Source of the DNA: Bradyrhizobium sp. Arg816
GTDB lineage: Bacteria; Pseudomonadota; Alphaproteobacteria; Rhizobiales; Xanthobacteraceae
Reading direction: 5' to 3'
Assembly (NCBI RefSeq): GCF_029989365.1
Contig: NZ_JAPRAQ010000009.1
Location: 124,001-188,000 of the forward strand
DNA length: 64,000 bases
Positions 10,205 through 19,035 of the stretch are shown here, one piece after another (position 1 is the first letter of the stretch; each line of letters starts with the position of its first letter). The notes beneath the pieces are model-generated. The model had not been told where the DNA came from. It did not search any database and saw nothing but the letters and a program-made list of their open reading frames with translations. A program made the position numbers and the translations under genes.

Positions 10205-10603
10205 ATGGTTTCGCTCAAGCAGACGATGTGTTTGGCGGTTGCAATGCTGGCGATGTCCACGCTCGCGCGTGCAGAGGACGGTTTTCCGTTCGGTACCGAG
10301 ATGACGCTGGAGGCCCTGCCGCAGCCGGGCTCGAAGCGGATTCCGAACATCGAGATCGGCAACAATGGCGAAGTCGTGCTGGAGCTCTGGTGCAAGGGCG
10401 GCAAGGGCCAGTTCTCGGTCGCCGGCAATACGGTGATCTTCGTCCCCGGCCAGATCCAGGACCGTTCCTGCCCGCCAGCCAGGGCGCAGGCCGACGACGA
10501 ACTCGTCGCAGCGCTGGGCAGCGTTGAGACCTGGAAGCGTCAGGGCGACGTGCTGACGCTGATCGGCCCCAAGCCGCTGCGCTTCAGGACGACGGGGAAT
10601 TGA
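10205..10603 (+). CDS. Exported META/HslJ-like protein
   Basis: A 132-residue protein with a signal peptide (MVSLKQTMCLAVAMLAMSTLARAED). The mature part resembles the small META/HslJ beta fold: MTLEALPQPGSKRIPNIEIGNNGEV, a cysteine pair (WCKGG and RSCPPA), then DELVAALGSVETWKRQGDVLTL and a final LRFR. Proteins of this type sit in the periplasm or envelope and have no known enzymatic activity. The fold assignment is by pattern only. The two cysteines could form a disulfide. The gene stands alone between repeats, with no partner gene. Confidence 0.6.
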   Translation: MVSLKQTMCLAVAMLAMSTLARAEDGFPFGTEMTLEALPQPGSKRIPNIEIGNNGEVVLELWCKGGKGQFSVAGNTVIFVPGQIQDRSCPPARAQADDELVAALGSVETWKRQGDVLTLIGPKPLRFRTTGN

Positions 10604-10614
10604 GGCGCACTCGC

Positions 10615-10796
10615 TGTCGTGCCCCGGCTTGACCTGGCTTGACCGCGGCACCCAGTACGCCGCGGCCTCTCGATTCAACCACAACTGTCTCGGAGTACTG
10701 GATCGCCCGGTCCCGGCTCCGCCAAGGCTGCGCCGGGCCACGAGGGTGCTCGGCCGGCGAAGCTTTAGCGAAGACGGCAAGCCGGGCGATGACGGC
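10615..10796. repeat. Dispersed repeat family A, degenerate copy
   Basis: It carries CCAGTACGCCGCGGCC and GGAGTACTGGATCGCCCGG, which are the reverse complement of the core seen at 38536-38643 and 47077-47178. The outer ends (GTGCCCCGGCTTG and CAAGCCGGGCGATGAC) are complementary, so the whole can fold on itself. There is no credible gene in it. Confidence 0.75.
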
Positions 10797-10814
10797 GAGA
10801 GTGGGTGTCTGCGC

Positions 10815-12026
10815 CTACTTCCACACCGACTTGTCGGCGTCCCAGCGCTGGCCCTTCAGCTCCTTGGCGAGCGCCTCGATTGAGCCGTTGTCGTCGGGCT
10901 GATCGCCTTCCTCGTCGGCCGAAGCGTCATCCGAGAGGTTGAGCTTGGCGCCGCTGCTCTCATCGGCGGTCGTGGTCGAGGGGCTGCCGATCCAAAGCAT
11001 CAGTTTGTCGGTCGCGCCGGGCTTGTCGGGCGAGATGAGGCCTGCAACTTCGATCGTGTCGGTGAGCTCGAGTGCCGGAAAATCCTGGTTCGGCCGCTTG
11101 AAGACGAGCTTGAGCTTGCCGGTGGCCGGGTTGAAGCCGTGCGAGACCTGCTTTGCTGCAAGTGTCCTGCTCAGCACGCCGGCGACGGCTGAGGCGAGCT
11201 TGTCCCGGCTGATCTTGTCGCCGTCGCGCCAATCGGCCGCGGCAAAGCGGATGGTGCGGTCCATCTCGGTCATGCCCGCGGTCCAGCCCGCCGCGGTGAC
11301 GCCGGGCATCGCCTTGAACTTTGCCAGCAGCGCACCGGCGCGTTCCGGATCAACCGACATGTTGATGGTCTGCTCGCCGGCGCGCAGCGCGTCGCAGCCG
11401 ACGGTCAGGCTCGCCAGCGTCACCTCGACGTCCTGGCCCTTCAGGCTCTTGAGGAACTCGGTCGCCGCATCCAGCTTGATCTTGACCGCGATCGCTTCCG
11501 GCGAGACGTCGGTGAAATCCTTCGGCTGCGGCGTGATGCCGTCGTCGGAGGTCTGGTTGTCCTGGAATTCCTTCTCGCTGAGATCGGAATTGTCGGGCGA
11601 GGTGACCTCGGTCACGGCCTGGCCGATCGCGATCTGGCCGCGGAACTCGAACGTGTCGCCGGCCTGTTTGCGCAGCAGCTTGACGGTGACGGGCGCCTTC
11701 TCGCCGAGGCTCTGCGTCGTACCCGTCAGGTTCTGGCCCGCGACCTGGAGATTGACGACGAAGCGGTCCTTGCGGTCGGAATTTTTTGCGATGGGATAGC
11801 AGACGTCGAGCACGGCCGCCGTCACCGTCTTGCCCTGCCGCGTCTCCTTCAGGATCACGTCGGCATTGCCGTCCATCAGGCCGTCGATCGAGGTGAAATA
11901 GCGGGTCTCCATCCCGCCCGGCGCCGTGGCCTTCGGCGACAGCTTCATCTGGGCGGATGCGACATCGGGCGAGACGGCAAGCAGGGCCGCCAAAAGGGCT
12001 GTCGAACAAACCAGAAGCGCACGCAT
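10815..12026 (-). CDS. Conserved exported protein of unknown function
   Basis: A 403-residue protein with a signal peptide (MRALLVCSTALLAALLAVSPDVASAQ). I do not recognise the family. The middle contains beta-rich stretches (VVNLQVAGQNLTGT, VTVKLLRKQAGDTFEFRGQIAIG, KIKLDAATEFLKSLKGQDVEVTLASLTVGC) and an acidic C-terminal part (DDASADEEGDQPDDN). There are only two cysteines in the mature part (VCYPIAK and VGCDAL), which could pair. The ATG at 12026 has GAGGAT upstream and fits the signal peptide; the frame is open to 12152 but that part is not protein-like. It follows groEL on the same strand after a terminator, so it is a separate unit. Confidence 0.72.
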   Translation of the reverse strand: MRALLVCSTALLAALLAVSPDVASAQMKLSPKATAPGGMETRYFTSIDGLMDGNADVILKETRQGKTVTAAVLDVCYPIAKNSDRKDRFVVNLQVAGQNLTGTTQSLGEKAPVTVKLLRKQAGDTFEFRGQIAIGQAVTEVTSPDNSDLSEKEFQDNQTSDDGITPQPKDFTDVSPEAIAVKIKLDAATEFLKSLKGQDVEVTLASLTVGCDALRAGEQTINMSVDPERAGALLAKFKAMPGVTAAGWTAGMTEMDRTIRFAAADWRDGDKISRDKLASAVAGVLSRTLAAKQVSHGFNPATGKLKLVFKRPNQDFPALELTDTIEVAGLISPDKPGATDKLMLWIGSPSTTTADESSGAKLNLSDDASADEEGDQPDDNGSIEALAKELKGQRWDADKSVWK

Positions 12027-12115
12027 CGATGAATCCTCGCGCAATCGAATCGGCGCGCCACCGTAGTGGGTTTTGGCCGCCGGTTGAATTGGAAAGCAGA
12101 AGGGGCAGGGTCGGC

Positions 12116-12144
12116 AAAAAAGAAGGCCGCCCGGAGGCGGCCTT
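12116..12144 (-). terminator. Rho-independent terminator of the groESL operon
   Basis: On the minus strand AAGGCCGCC pairs with GGCGGCCTT (9-bp stem, four-base loop) and is followed by TCTTTTTT. It lies 25 bases after the groEL stop. Confidence 0.9.
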
Positions 12145-12169
12145 CGCAACATTGTAACGGAACGGAGGC

Positions 12170-13801
<1,632 letters not shown>

Positions 13802-13853
13802 TTCTTCAATCCCTCGTGTTTCGTGACGTGTCTACTGCTTGCGGAATGACCGA

Positions 13854-13879
13854 ATGCCCGGATCGCGCGATCCGGGCAT
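13854..13879. repeat. Perfect 26-bp palindrome between groES and groEL
   Basis: The half ATGCCCGGATCGC is followed immediately by its exact complement, so the groESL transcript would carry a 12-13 bp hairpin in the 108-base gap. There is no T-tract, so it is not a terminator. A processing or stability role is plausible, as heat-dependent cleavage between these two genes has been described for Agrobacterium. Confidence 0.8.
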
Positions 13880-13909
13880 GACATTCAGCGGCTGTTCAGG
13901 CTGACGGCC

Positions 13910-14206
13910 TTAGGCCATGACACCCATGATGTCCGACTCCTTCATGATCAGGAGCTCTTCGTTGTCGATCTTGACCTCGGTGCCCGACCACTTGCCGAAC
14001 AGCACGCGGTCGCCGACCTTGAGATCGATCGGGATCAGCTTACCGGCCTCGTCGCGGCCGCCGGGGCCGACGGCGACGACCTCGCCCTGGGACGGCTTTT
14101 CCTTGGCGGTGTCCGGAATGATGATGCCGCCCTTGGTCTTTTCCTCGGCGTCGATACGTTTGACCACGACACGGTCATGCAGCGGACGAAATTTGGATTT
14201 AGCCAT
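13910..14206 (-). CDS. groS: Co-chaperonin GroES
   Basis: A 98-residue co-chaperonin that forms the seven-membered lid of the GroEL chamber. Family landmarks: FRPLHDRVVVKRIDAEEKTKGGIIIPDTAKEKP, the mobile loop, then GEVVAVGPGGRDEAGK and VGDRVLFGKWSGTEVKIDNEELLIMKESDIMGV. It is full length and is the first gene of the operon, transcribed from the promoter at 14336-14364 across the CIRCE element. Confidence 0.99.
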   Translation of the reverse strand: MAKSKFRPLHDRVVVKRIDAEEKTKGGIIIPDTAKEKPSQGEVVAVGPGGRDEAGKLIPIDLKVGDRVLFGKWSGTEVKIDNEELLIMKESDIMGVMA

Positions 14207-14297
14207 GACGTTTCCCTTTGGAGGCTCGCTTCGGAAGGAATGGAAGTGGGTAGGGGCGGCGTCCGTCCACCCTCTTGCCGAGGATCGAACGGCGCGC

Positions 14298-14324
14298 TTA
14301 GCAATCGGGCTTTCCGAGTGCTAA
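14298..14324. promoter_or_regulatory. CIRCE operator (HrcA binding site)
   Basis: TTAGCAATC at 14298-14306, nine bases, then GAGTGCTAA at 14316-14324. This is the CIRCE inverted repeat (TTAGCACTC-N9-GAGTGCTAA) with one mismatch. It sits just downstream of the -10 box of the groESL promoter, where HrcA binding blocks transcription at normal temperature. Confidence 0.93.
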
Positions 14325-14335
14325 TAGTGCGCCCG

Positions 14336-14364
14336 GAAATATGGCTTGGCCGCGATCCTGTCAA
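14336..14364 (-). promoter_or_regulatory. Promoter of the groESL operon
   Basis: Minus strand: -35 TTGACA at 14364-14359, a 17-base spacer, and -10 TATTTC at 14341-14336. The start point would fall about 14329, at the edge of the CIRCE element. Confidence 0.75.
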
Positions 14365-14535
14365 GCAAGGGTGGTTAAGCGATTGGTGAGGCGGATATAG
14401 GATCGTGTCTAGAGAAACTTATTGGTCGCGCTGGCGTATAAAGGACGTCATTGCTCCGACAGCGGTTTTGCGCTTGGCTGCAGGAGGGATGCGGTCGGGG
14501 TCTCATTTGGGGGACGGTTTGCTCGGGGGAATGTC

Positions 14536-15057
14536 ATGATCAGTTCAGCTCACGCACGCACGGTTGCCAATCTGGCGGCCGCCTCTTGCCTGGCGCTGCT
14601 GCTTGGCGCCTGCGGCGGCGGTATGAGCCTGCCGTCCTTCTCGTCGTCTTCGCCGCCGCCCGAGGCCGAGCCCGGCACCGGCCCGGAAATGCCGGCGAGC
14701 ATCCGCGCCGACGAGATCGTCGGCCGCTGGGGTCTCGCCTCGTTCCAGAACCCGGCCGACCGCGCCCGCACCGAGGCCGCGGCCCGATCGCAGTGCAAAA
14801 ATCCTTACGTGATCACCGCCGGTTCCTCCGGCGGCGTGATCATGCATCTCGCCGACCAGGCGACGCCGCAGGAGCTGCGCCTGAAGGGCTCGCCCAGCGG
14901 CAAGAACTACATCGGACCGGCGGGTCCCACCCCCGGCGAGCAGGACCGCGAGATCGTCTCCTTCGACGGCCGCGTCCTGATCACCCGCTTCATCGACAAG
15001 GACGCCGCCACCCGCTACGGCAACATGGTCTACGTCCGCTGCGCGCCGAGGGCGTGA
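14536..15057 (+). CDS. Small predicted lipoprotein, function unknown
   Basis: A 173-residue protein with a lipoprotein signal: hydrophobic LAAASCLALLLGAC with lipobox LGAC, so Cys about residue 27 would be acylated. A Ser/Pro-rich linker (LPSFSSSSPPPEAEPG) leads to a small soluble domain that begins ADEIVGRWGLASFQNPADRARTE, has VITAGSSGGVIMHLADQA in the middle and ends ITRFIDKDAATRYGNMVYVRCAP. The opening VGRW phrase recalls small lipocalin-like or protease-inhibitor envelope domains, but I cannot name it. The ATG at 14536 has GGGGGA upstream. It is divergent from groES and ends before a repeat. Confidence 0.75.
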   Translation: MISSAHARTVANLAAASCLALLLGACGGGMSLPSFSSSSPPPEAEPGTGPEMPASIRADEIVGRWGLASFQNPADRARTEAAARSQCKNPYVITAGSSGGVIMHLADQATPQELRLKGSPSGKNYIGPAGPTPGEQDREIVSFDGRVLITRFIDKDAATRYGNMVYVRCAPRA

Positions 15058-15078
15058 TCGGGGTTCGGCTCTAACCCG

Positions 15079-15164
15079 CGTCATTGCGAGCGTAGCGAAG
15101 CAATCCAGACTGTCTCGGCGGAGGCAGCCTGGATTGCTTCGTCGCTTCGCTCCTCGCAATGACG
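15079..15164. repeat. Dispersed repeat family B (CGTCATTGCGAG type)
   Basis: CGTCATTGCGAGCG at the left is inverted as CGCAATGACG at the right, and GAAGCAATCCAGA pairs with CTGGATTGCTTC. A second copy is at 52966-53052. I recognise this as a very common Bradyrhizobium/Rhodopseudomonas intergenic palindrome. Confidence 0.85.
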
Positions 15165-15170
15165 AGGAAC

Positions 15171-15204
15171 AAAAAAGCCGGCTTTCGCCGGCGTTTTGTT
15201 TTTC
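15171..15204. terminator. Bidirectional terminator between the lipoprotein gene and cheZ
   Basis: AAAAAAGCCGGC, a four-base loop, then GCCGGC followed by GTTTTGTTTTT. There is an A-run on one side and a T-run on the other, so it can serve both converging genes. Confidence 0.85.
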
Positions 15205-15221
15205 CGTAGTGTCGCGCCCGA

Positions 15222-16001
15222 TCAGTCGAACAGCGCGTCGATGTCGTCCTGCGAGGCGTGGCCGACGTCGCCGGCGAGCTTGGGGCCGTTGAGGAGCTTT
15301 TCGTCGTCGCTGCGGGTGTCGGCCGGCGCGGGCACATGGGCCTTGATCGCGTCGACGCCGCCCCAGATCTCCATCATCGCATTGATGTGCTGCTCGATGA
15401 ACTTCATCGTGGTCATGACCTTGCTGATGCGCTGGCCGGTCAGGTCCTGGAAGTTGCAGGCTTCGAAGATCGAGATGACGCGTTCCTGGATGTCGTCGGC
15501 GAGCCGCTTCTGCTGGTCGGCCGATTGCACCTTGGACATCGCGCTGGCCGCCTGGTCGATCGATTCGGCGGCTTCGAGAATCTGCTGGGTCGCCTGCTCG
15601 GTACCGCCGACGACCGCGCCGAGCTCGCCATTGACCTTGGCCATTTCGCCGCCGTCGAAGCTCTTGCCGTGCAGCGTCGCGATCTCGCGCTTGGTGCGGT
15701 CGATGGCGTCGTGGATGAGGTCGAGCTCGACCTTCAGCTTCTCGCACTGCTCGATCTGCGCCCGGTAGGTATCGAGCATGGTACGAGCCTCGGAGAGCTC
15801 GTGGGCAGTGGAGGCGTCGATCGCCGCCATGGCTGCGCTGCCGGACAAGGGCACAGTGCCCTTCGCCATCTGTGCGCGGATCGCACGCAGCTCCGCCATG
15901 ATCTCATTATGCATCGGCGCAGCCTCCTCAATCATTTCGGGGCTGGGCATCTCGCCGACAATAGCCTCTTCGACACGAAAACGTTTGCGGTGAATAGCCA
16001 T
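15222..16001 (-). CDS. CheZ-like protein phosphatase
   Basis: A 259-residue protein. The helical core contains ERVISIFEACNFQDLTGQRI, the active-site helix of the CheZ family (acidic and Gln residues of FQDLTGQRI), followed by KVMTTMKFIEQHINAM. It ends with SQDDIDALFD, which matches the short C-terminal CheY-binding peptide of CheZ. It should dephosphorylate CheY-P or a related response regulator. No other chemotaxis gene is nearby. The ATG at 16001 with GGAG six bases upstream is preferred to the one at 16022. The N-terminal half (residues 30-110) is helical and probably coiled coil. Confidence 0.8.
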   Translation of the reverse strand: MAIHRKRFRVEEAIVGEMPSPEMIEEAAPMHNEIMAELRAIRAQMAKGTVPLSGSAAMAAIDASTAHELSEARTMLDTYRAQIEQCEKLKVELDLIHDAIDRTKREIATLHGKSFDGGEMAKVNGELGAVVGGTEQATQQILEAAESIDQAASAMSKVQSADQQKRLADDIQERVISIFEACNFQDLTGQRISKVMTTMKFIEQHINAMMEIWGGVDAIKAHVPAPADTRSDDEKLLNGPKLAGDVGHASQDDIDALFD

Positions 16002-16315
16002 CAGGAACTCCCCCCACCTCACTCACGCGTCTTTGTAGGCAGAAGCAATTTAACACGAGGTTCACAGCGGGAACTGTTGCGCGGCCGCACGCGACGGCAC
16101 GAAAAGAAGCGATTAACCATGGGCCTGCGGCGTTCATCGAAAATAAACGCTGATCGCCAAATTGCACCCTCGCTCGCGACGTGGTGAATCGAAACGGCTG
16201 ATACGTTTACCAAACAAAACGGCTTTTGCTCTTTATTGACCACGTCGCGGTCGCCGATCAGCCATCGGCTCTGCACGACGCATGTGATCTAGACGAAACA
16301 GTACAGAGTACGTCG
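16002..16315. other. Divergent intergenic region, cheZ-like / L,D-transpeptidase
   Basis: 314 bases without a convincing gene. It is visibly AT-richer around 16130-16240 than the coding DNA, as expected for promoters in both directions. A TTGACC at 16236-16241 is a possible -35 for the plus strand, but no good -10 follows at the right distance. Confidence 0.4.
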
Positions 16316-17131
16316 ATGTTCAAGAAAATGTCTGTCGCGCTGCTCGGCAGCGCTTGCACCTTCATTGCCGGCGCGAGCAGCGCCAGCGCCTTCGACAATA
16401 GTGTGCCGAACGATCCGCCTGCGGTGCTCTACCAGCCGCAGGTGCCGCCGGCGCCGGTGCGCGTCGCCTCCAATGCGAATATGGGCGGCGGCTTCATCGA
16501 GTTCCTGTTCGGTGACGGTCCCGGCCGCGGCCCGGCCTACGCGCCGCAGCAGCCGGTCTATCAGCAGCAGCCCGGCTATTACGACCAGCGCCGCCTGCCA
16601 CCGATGGGCGAGCCGCAGATGCAGGGTGGATATCAGCAAGGCGCAGGTCTCCAGCAGGAGGCGGTCGATCCGCGCCAGCGTCCGTTCGATCCGAGATTCG
16701 AGAAGCAATCCGTCGACTATAGCGGCAAGGAAACTGCCGGTACCATCGTGGTCGATACGCCGAACAAATTCCTCTATCTGGTCGAGGGCAACGGCCGGGC
16801 GATGCGCTACGGCATCGGCGTCGGCCGTCCCGGCTTCACCTGGTCTGGCGTGAAGTCGATCACGGCCAAGCGGGAATGGCCGGACTGGACGCCGCCGGCG
16901 GAAATGATCGCGCGCCGGCCCGACCTGCCCCGGCACATGGAAGGCGGCCCGGAAAATCCGCTCGGCGCGCGCGCGATGTATCTGGGCTCGACGCTCTACC
17001 GCATCCACGGCTCCAACGAGCCCTGGACCATCGGCACCAACGTCTCCTCAGGCTGCATCCGCATGCGCAACGAGGACGTCATCGACCTCTATGGCCGCGT
17101 CAATGTCGGCACCAGGGTCGTGGTGATGTGA
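16316..17131 (+). CDS. L,D-transpeptidase (YkuD domain), exported
   Basis: A 271-residue protein with a signal peptide (MFKKMSVALLGSACTFIAGASSASA), a Pro/Gln-rich linker of about 90 residues (YAPQQPVYQQQPGYYDQRR) and a C-terminal YkuD domain. The domain begins TIVVDTPNKFLYLVEGNGRAMRYGIGVGR and has the catalytic pair His about 231 (YRIHGSNEPWTIG) and Cys about 247 (SSGCIRM). It cross-links peptidoglycan stems (3-3 links) or tethers outer-membrane proteins to the wall. The linker would let it reach the wall. A terminator follows at once. Its promoter must lie in the 314-base region shared with the cheZ-like gene. Confidence 0.93.
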   Translation: MFKKMSVALLGSACTFIAGASSASAFDNSVPNDPPAVLYQPQVPPAPVRVASNANMGGGFIEFLFGDGPGRGPAYAPQQPVYQQQPGYYDQRRLPPMGEPQMQGGYQQGAGLQQEAVDPRQRPFDPRFEKQSVDYSGKETAGTIVVDTPNKFLYLVEGNGRAMRYGIGVGRPGFTWSGVKSITAKREWPDWTPPAEMIARRPDLPRHMEGGPENPLGARAMYLGSTLYRIHGSNEPWTIGTNVSSGCIRMRNEDVIDLYGRVNVGTRVVVM

Positions 17132-17150
17132 GCGCCTGACGTTCGACATG

Positions 17151-17180
17151 AAAACGGCCGCCTCCCGGGCGGCCGTTTTT
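17151..17180 (+). terminator. Terminator after the L,D-transpeptidase gene
   Basis: A 12-bp perfect stem with AAAACGGCCGCC at 17151-17162 and GGCGGCCGTTTT at 17168-17179. The A-run on the left lets it also act for the converging minus-strand gene. Confidence 0.9.
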
Positions 17181-17203
17181 GTTTGCAGCGCTATCGAGCA
17201 GCC

Positions 17204-18064
17204 TTACGCGTAATCGCTGCCGCCATCGTCTCCGCCGCCGAAATCGCTATCGTCGTCGGCCATGTCCATATTGCCGTCGTCGTGGTCGTTGTCGTCGTAG
17301 TTCTGATCGTTGTTGTTGTCCCGGTCGTTCGACGCCTGGTCGGCGAAGCCCTGGCGGGAACCGTCGTCGCGGTCGCGGTTGGAGCCGATGTCGTTGACAC
17401 CGGCATCGCGCGCAAGCGAGCCGCCGGACTGGTCGCTGCCGCCCCAGGGACTTCCACCAGCACTGCGGTCGCCGAGCGCGTTGGTGTCGCCGAAGGCCTG
17501 CTGGTGCGATCCGCCCATCATGCCGCGGATGCTGGAGAGCAGCAGCGAACCGCCGACGACGCCGGCCGCGGCCGCCGCCGCGGTGCCGAGGAACGAGCCG
17601 CCGCCACCGCCCATCGGCGGGGCGCCATAGCCCTGACCCGGAGCTTGACCCGGGCCTTGGCCGTAGGCCTGTCCATAAGGGGGCGGCGCGCCGTAGCCGG
17701 GCTGCGTCTGCTGCATGGCCTGACCAGTGTTCCAGACCGACCGCGCGTCACGCGGCGGCACGTTCGGAACCGAGCCGCGCGAGGGGCCTCCGCCGAACAG
17801 GCTATCGCGCATGGTATCGAGGAAGCCGCCGGACTGCGCCTGCTCGGGCGCATGGGCCGCTTCCAGCTCCTGGATGCGGTTATGGGCGCGCTTCAGCGCT
17901 TCGTCCTGCAACAGCGTGGTCTGCACCAGCGCGTAGACCGCGCCAGGGGCCTTGCGCAGGCCATCGGAGATCGCGGCGATCGCATCGGGATCGCGCGGTG
18001 CATTTTCCAGTTTCGAAAGCCGGTCGAAAAGCTCGTCGACGAGCTGGCGTTCCTGCGGCGTCAT
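17204..18064 (-). CDS. DUF2076 family protein
   Basis: A 286-residue protein. Residues 1-75 (MTPQERQLVDELFDRLSKLENAPRD, then AIAAISDGLRKAPGAVYALVQTTLLQDEALKRAHNRIQELE) are the helical DUF2076 head. The middle is low complexity (Gly, Pro, Gln, Tyr) with an Ala/Gly-rich hydrophobic stretch (FLGTAAAAAAGVVGGSLLLSSIRGMM) that may insert in the membrane. The tail of about 70 residues is very rich in Asp, Asn and Gly (NDRDNNNDQNYDDNDHDD). Family proteins are described as putative periplasmic ligand-binding sensors, but no function is proven. GGGAGA precedes the ATG. Confidence 0.85.
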   Translation of the reverse strand: MTPQERQLVDELFDRLSKLENAPRDPDAIAAISDGLRKAPGAVYALVQTTLLQDEALKRAHNRIQELEAAHAPEQAQSGGFLDTMRDSLFGGGPSRGSVPNVPPRDARSVWNTGQAMQQTQPGYGAPPPYGQAYGQGPGQAPGQGYGAPPMGGGGGSFLGTAAAAAAGVVGGSLLLSSIRGMMGGSHQQAFGDTNALGDRSAGGSPWGGSDQSGGSLARDAGVNDIGSNRDRDDGSRQGFADQASNDRDNNNDQNYDDNDHDDGNMDMADDDSDFGGGDDGGSDYA

Positions 18065-18189
18065 GATCAGTCTCCCTCGCTCAAACCAAGCGCGAGGCAG
18101 ATGTAGGGTTCCATTGTGGCCCCAACAGTGCCGGCCGGATTAAATTTCGGTATGCGACAAGCTGCCCGGCGGCATGTTTTCCGCCGGTT

Positions 18190-19035
18190 TCACCCCAGCG
18201 TGACGCCGCTGTCGGCGAGCAGGCGCGCAAACGCGTCGCCTGAGAGATAAGCGTGCTCGCGTTCGCGGACGTCCGTCATCGGATCGAGGCCGGTGAGGAT
18301 GTCGTCGACGAAGCCGGGGTGGCACATCACGAGGCCGCCATCGGGGAGGCCTTGCAGAAACTGCCGCATCAACGCGCCGAAATCGGCCTCGCGCGTAAAA
18401 TCATAGGCGCCGGCAAAGCCGGGATTGAAGCTGAGGCCGGCGCTGGCCGCGCGGCGGCGGAATTGCGCGCTCAGGATATCGAGCACCATGGCTTTCGGCG
18501 AGGCCAGCCGTTGAACGAGCGGCAGGTCGCGCCCGCCCTGGCGGACCCAGGCTTTGGGCGCGGCTTCGCTGACCGCATCGACAAAGCCGTCGCGCACCTG
18601 CGGATAGAGCTGCACATGCTGATGGCCGTCGACGAAGTCAGGCGCGCGCCCGAACGCTTCCGCGAACGCCGCCAGCTGCGCCTTGACCTCGTTGCGAACG
18701 AATTCGCGGTCGAGCCGGCGGGCAAGGCCGGCGCGCAGCAGCTTCGGGAACGGCATGAACATGTCGCCGTCCAGCGGTCGGAAATGCATGGTGAGCGGCC
18801 GGAACGGCGCCGACAATGTCACGTGCAGGCCGACCGCGCAGCGCGGGCTCGCTTTCGCCGCCGTCTGGAGTGCCTCGATCTCGCTGTGCTCGATCGCCGG
18901 TCCCACCATCATCACCGAGGTGGCATTGAGACGGCCGCGTTCGATCAGGTCGCGGATGGCGCGATTGACGCCCGGGCTGATGCCGTAATCGTCGGCGCAG
19001 AGCCAGATCCGCCGCAGGCCCGCGGCCGCGCTCAT
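18190..19035 (-). CDS. ChbG/HpnK (YdjC)-family carbohydrate deacetylase, NaxD-like candidate
   Basis: A 281-residue deacetylase. The YdjC-fold metal site is visible: CADDYGISPGVNRAI (Asp pair), GLHVTL (His) and DGHQHVQLYP (His pair), with MCHPGFVDD near the end. Family members remove acetyl groups from N-acetyl sugars: ChbG on chitobiose, HpnK on hopanoid glycolipid, NaxD on undecaprenyl-phosphate GalNAc. The start overlaps the stop of the glycosyltransferase gene by four bases, so the two are made together. That pairing with a polyprenyl-phosphate glycosyltransferase resembles NaxD with FlmF2 of Francisella more than the hopanoid cluster, and no other hopanoid gene is nearby. The substrate is inferred. 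Confidence 0.85.
   Translation of the reverse strand: MSAAAGLRRIWLCADDYGISPGVNRAIRDLIERGRLNATSVMMVGPAIEHSEIEALQTAAKASPRCAVGLHVTLSAPFRPLTMHFRPLDGDMFMPFPKLLRAGLARRLDREFVRNEVKAQLAAFAEAFGRAPDFVDGHQHVQLYPQVRDGFVDAVSEAAPKAWVRQGGRDLPLVQRLASPKAMVLDILSAQFRRRAASAGLSFNPGFAGAYDFTREADFGALMRQFLQGLPDGGLVMCHPGFVDDILTGLDPMTDVREREHAYLSGDAFARLLADSGVTLG

Noticed and set aside
18190..19035. Naming the deacetylase hpnK
   Set aside because: The family covers ChbG, HpnK and NaxD; there is no hopanoid gene in the neighbourhood.
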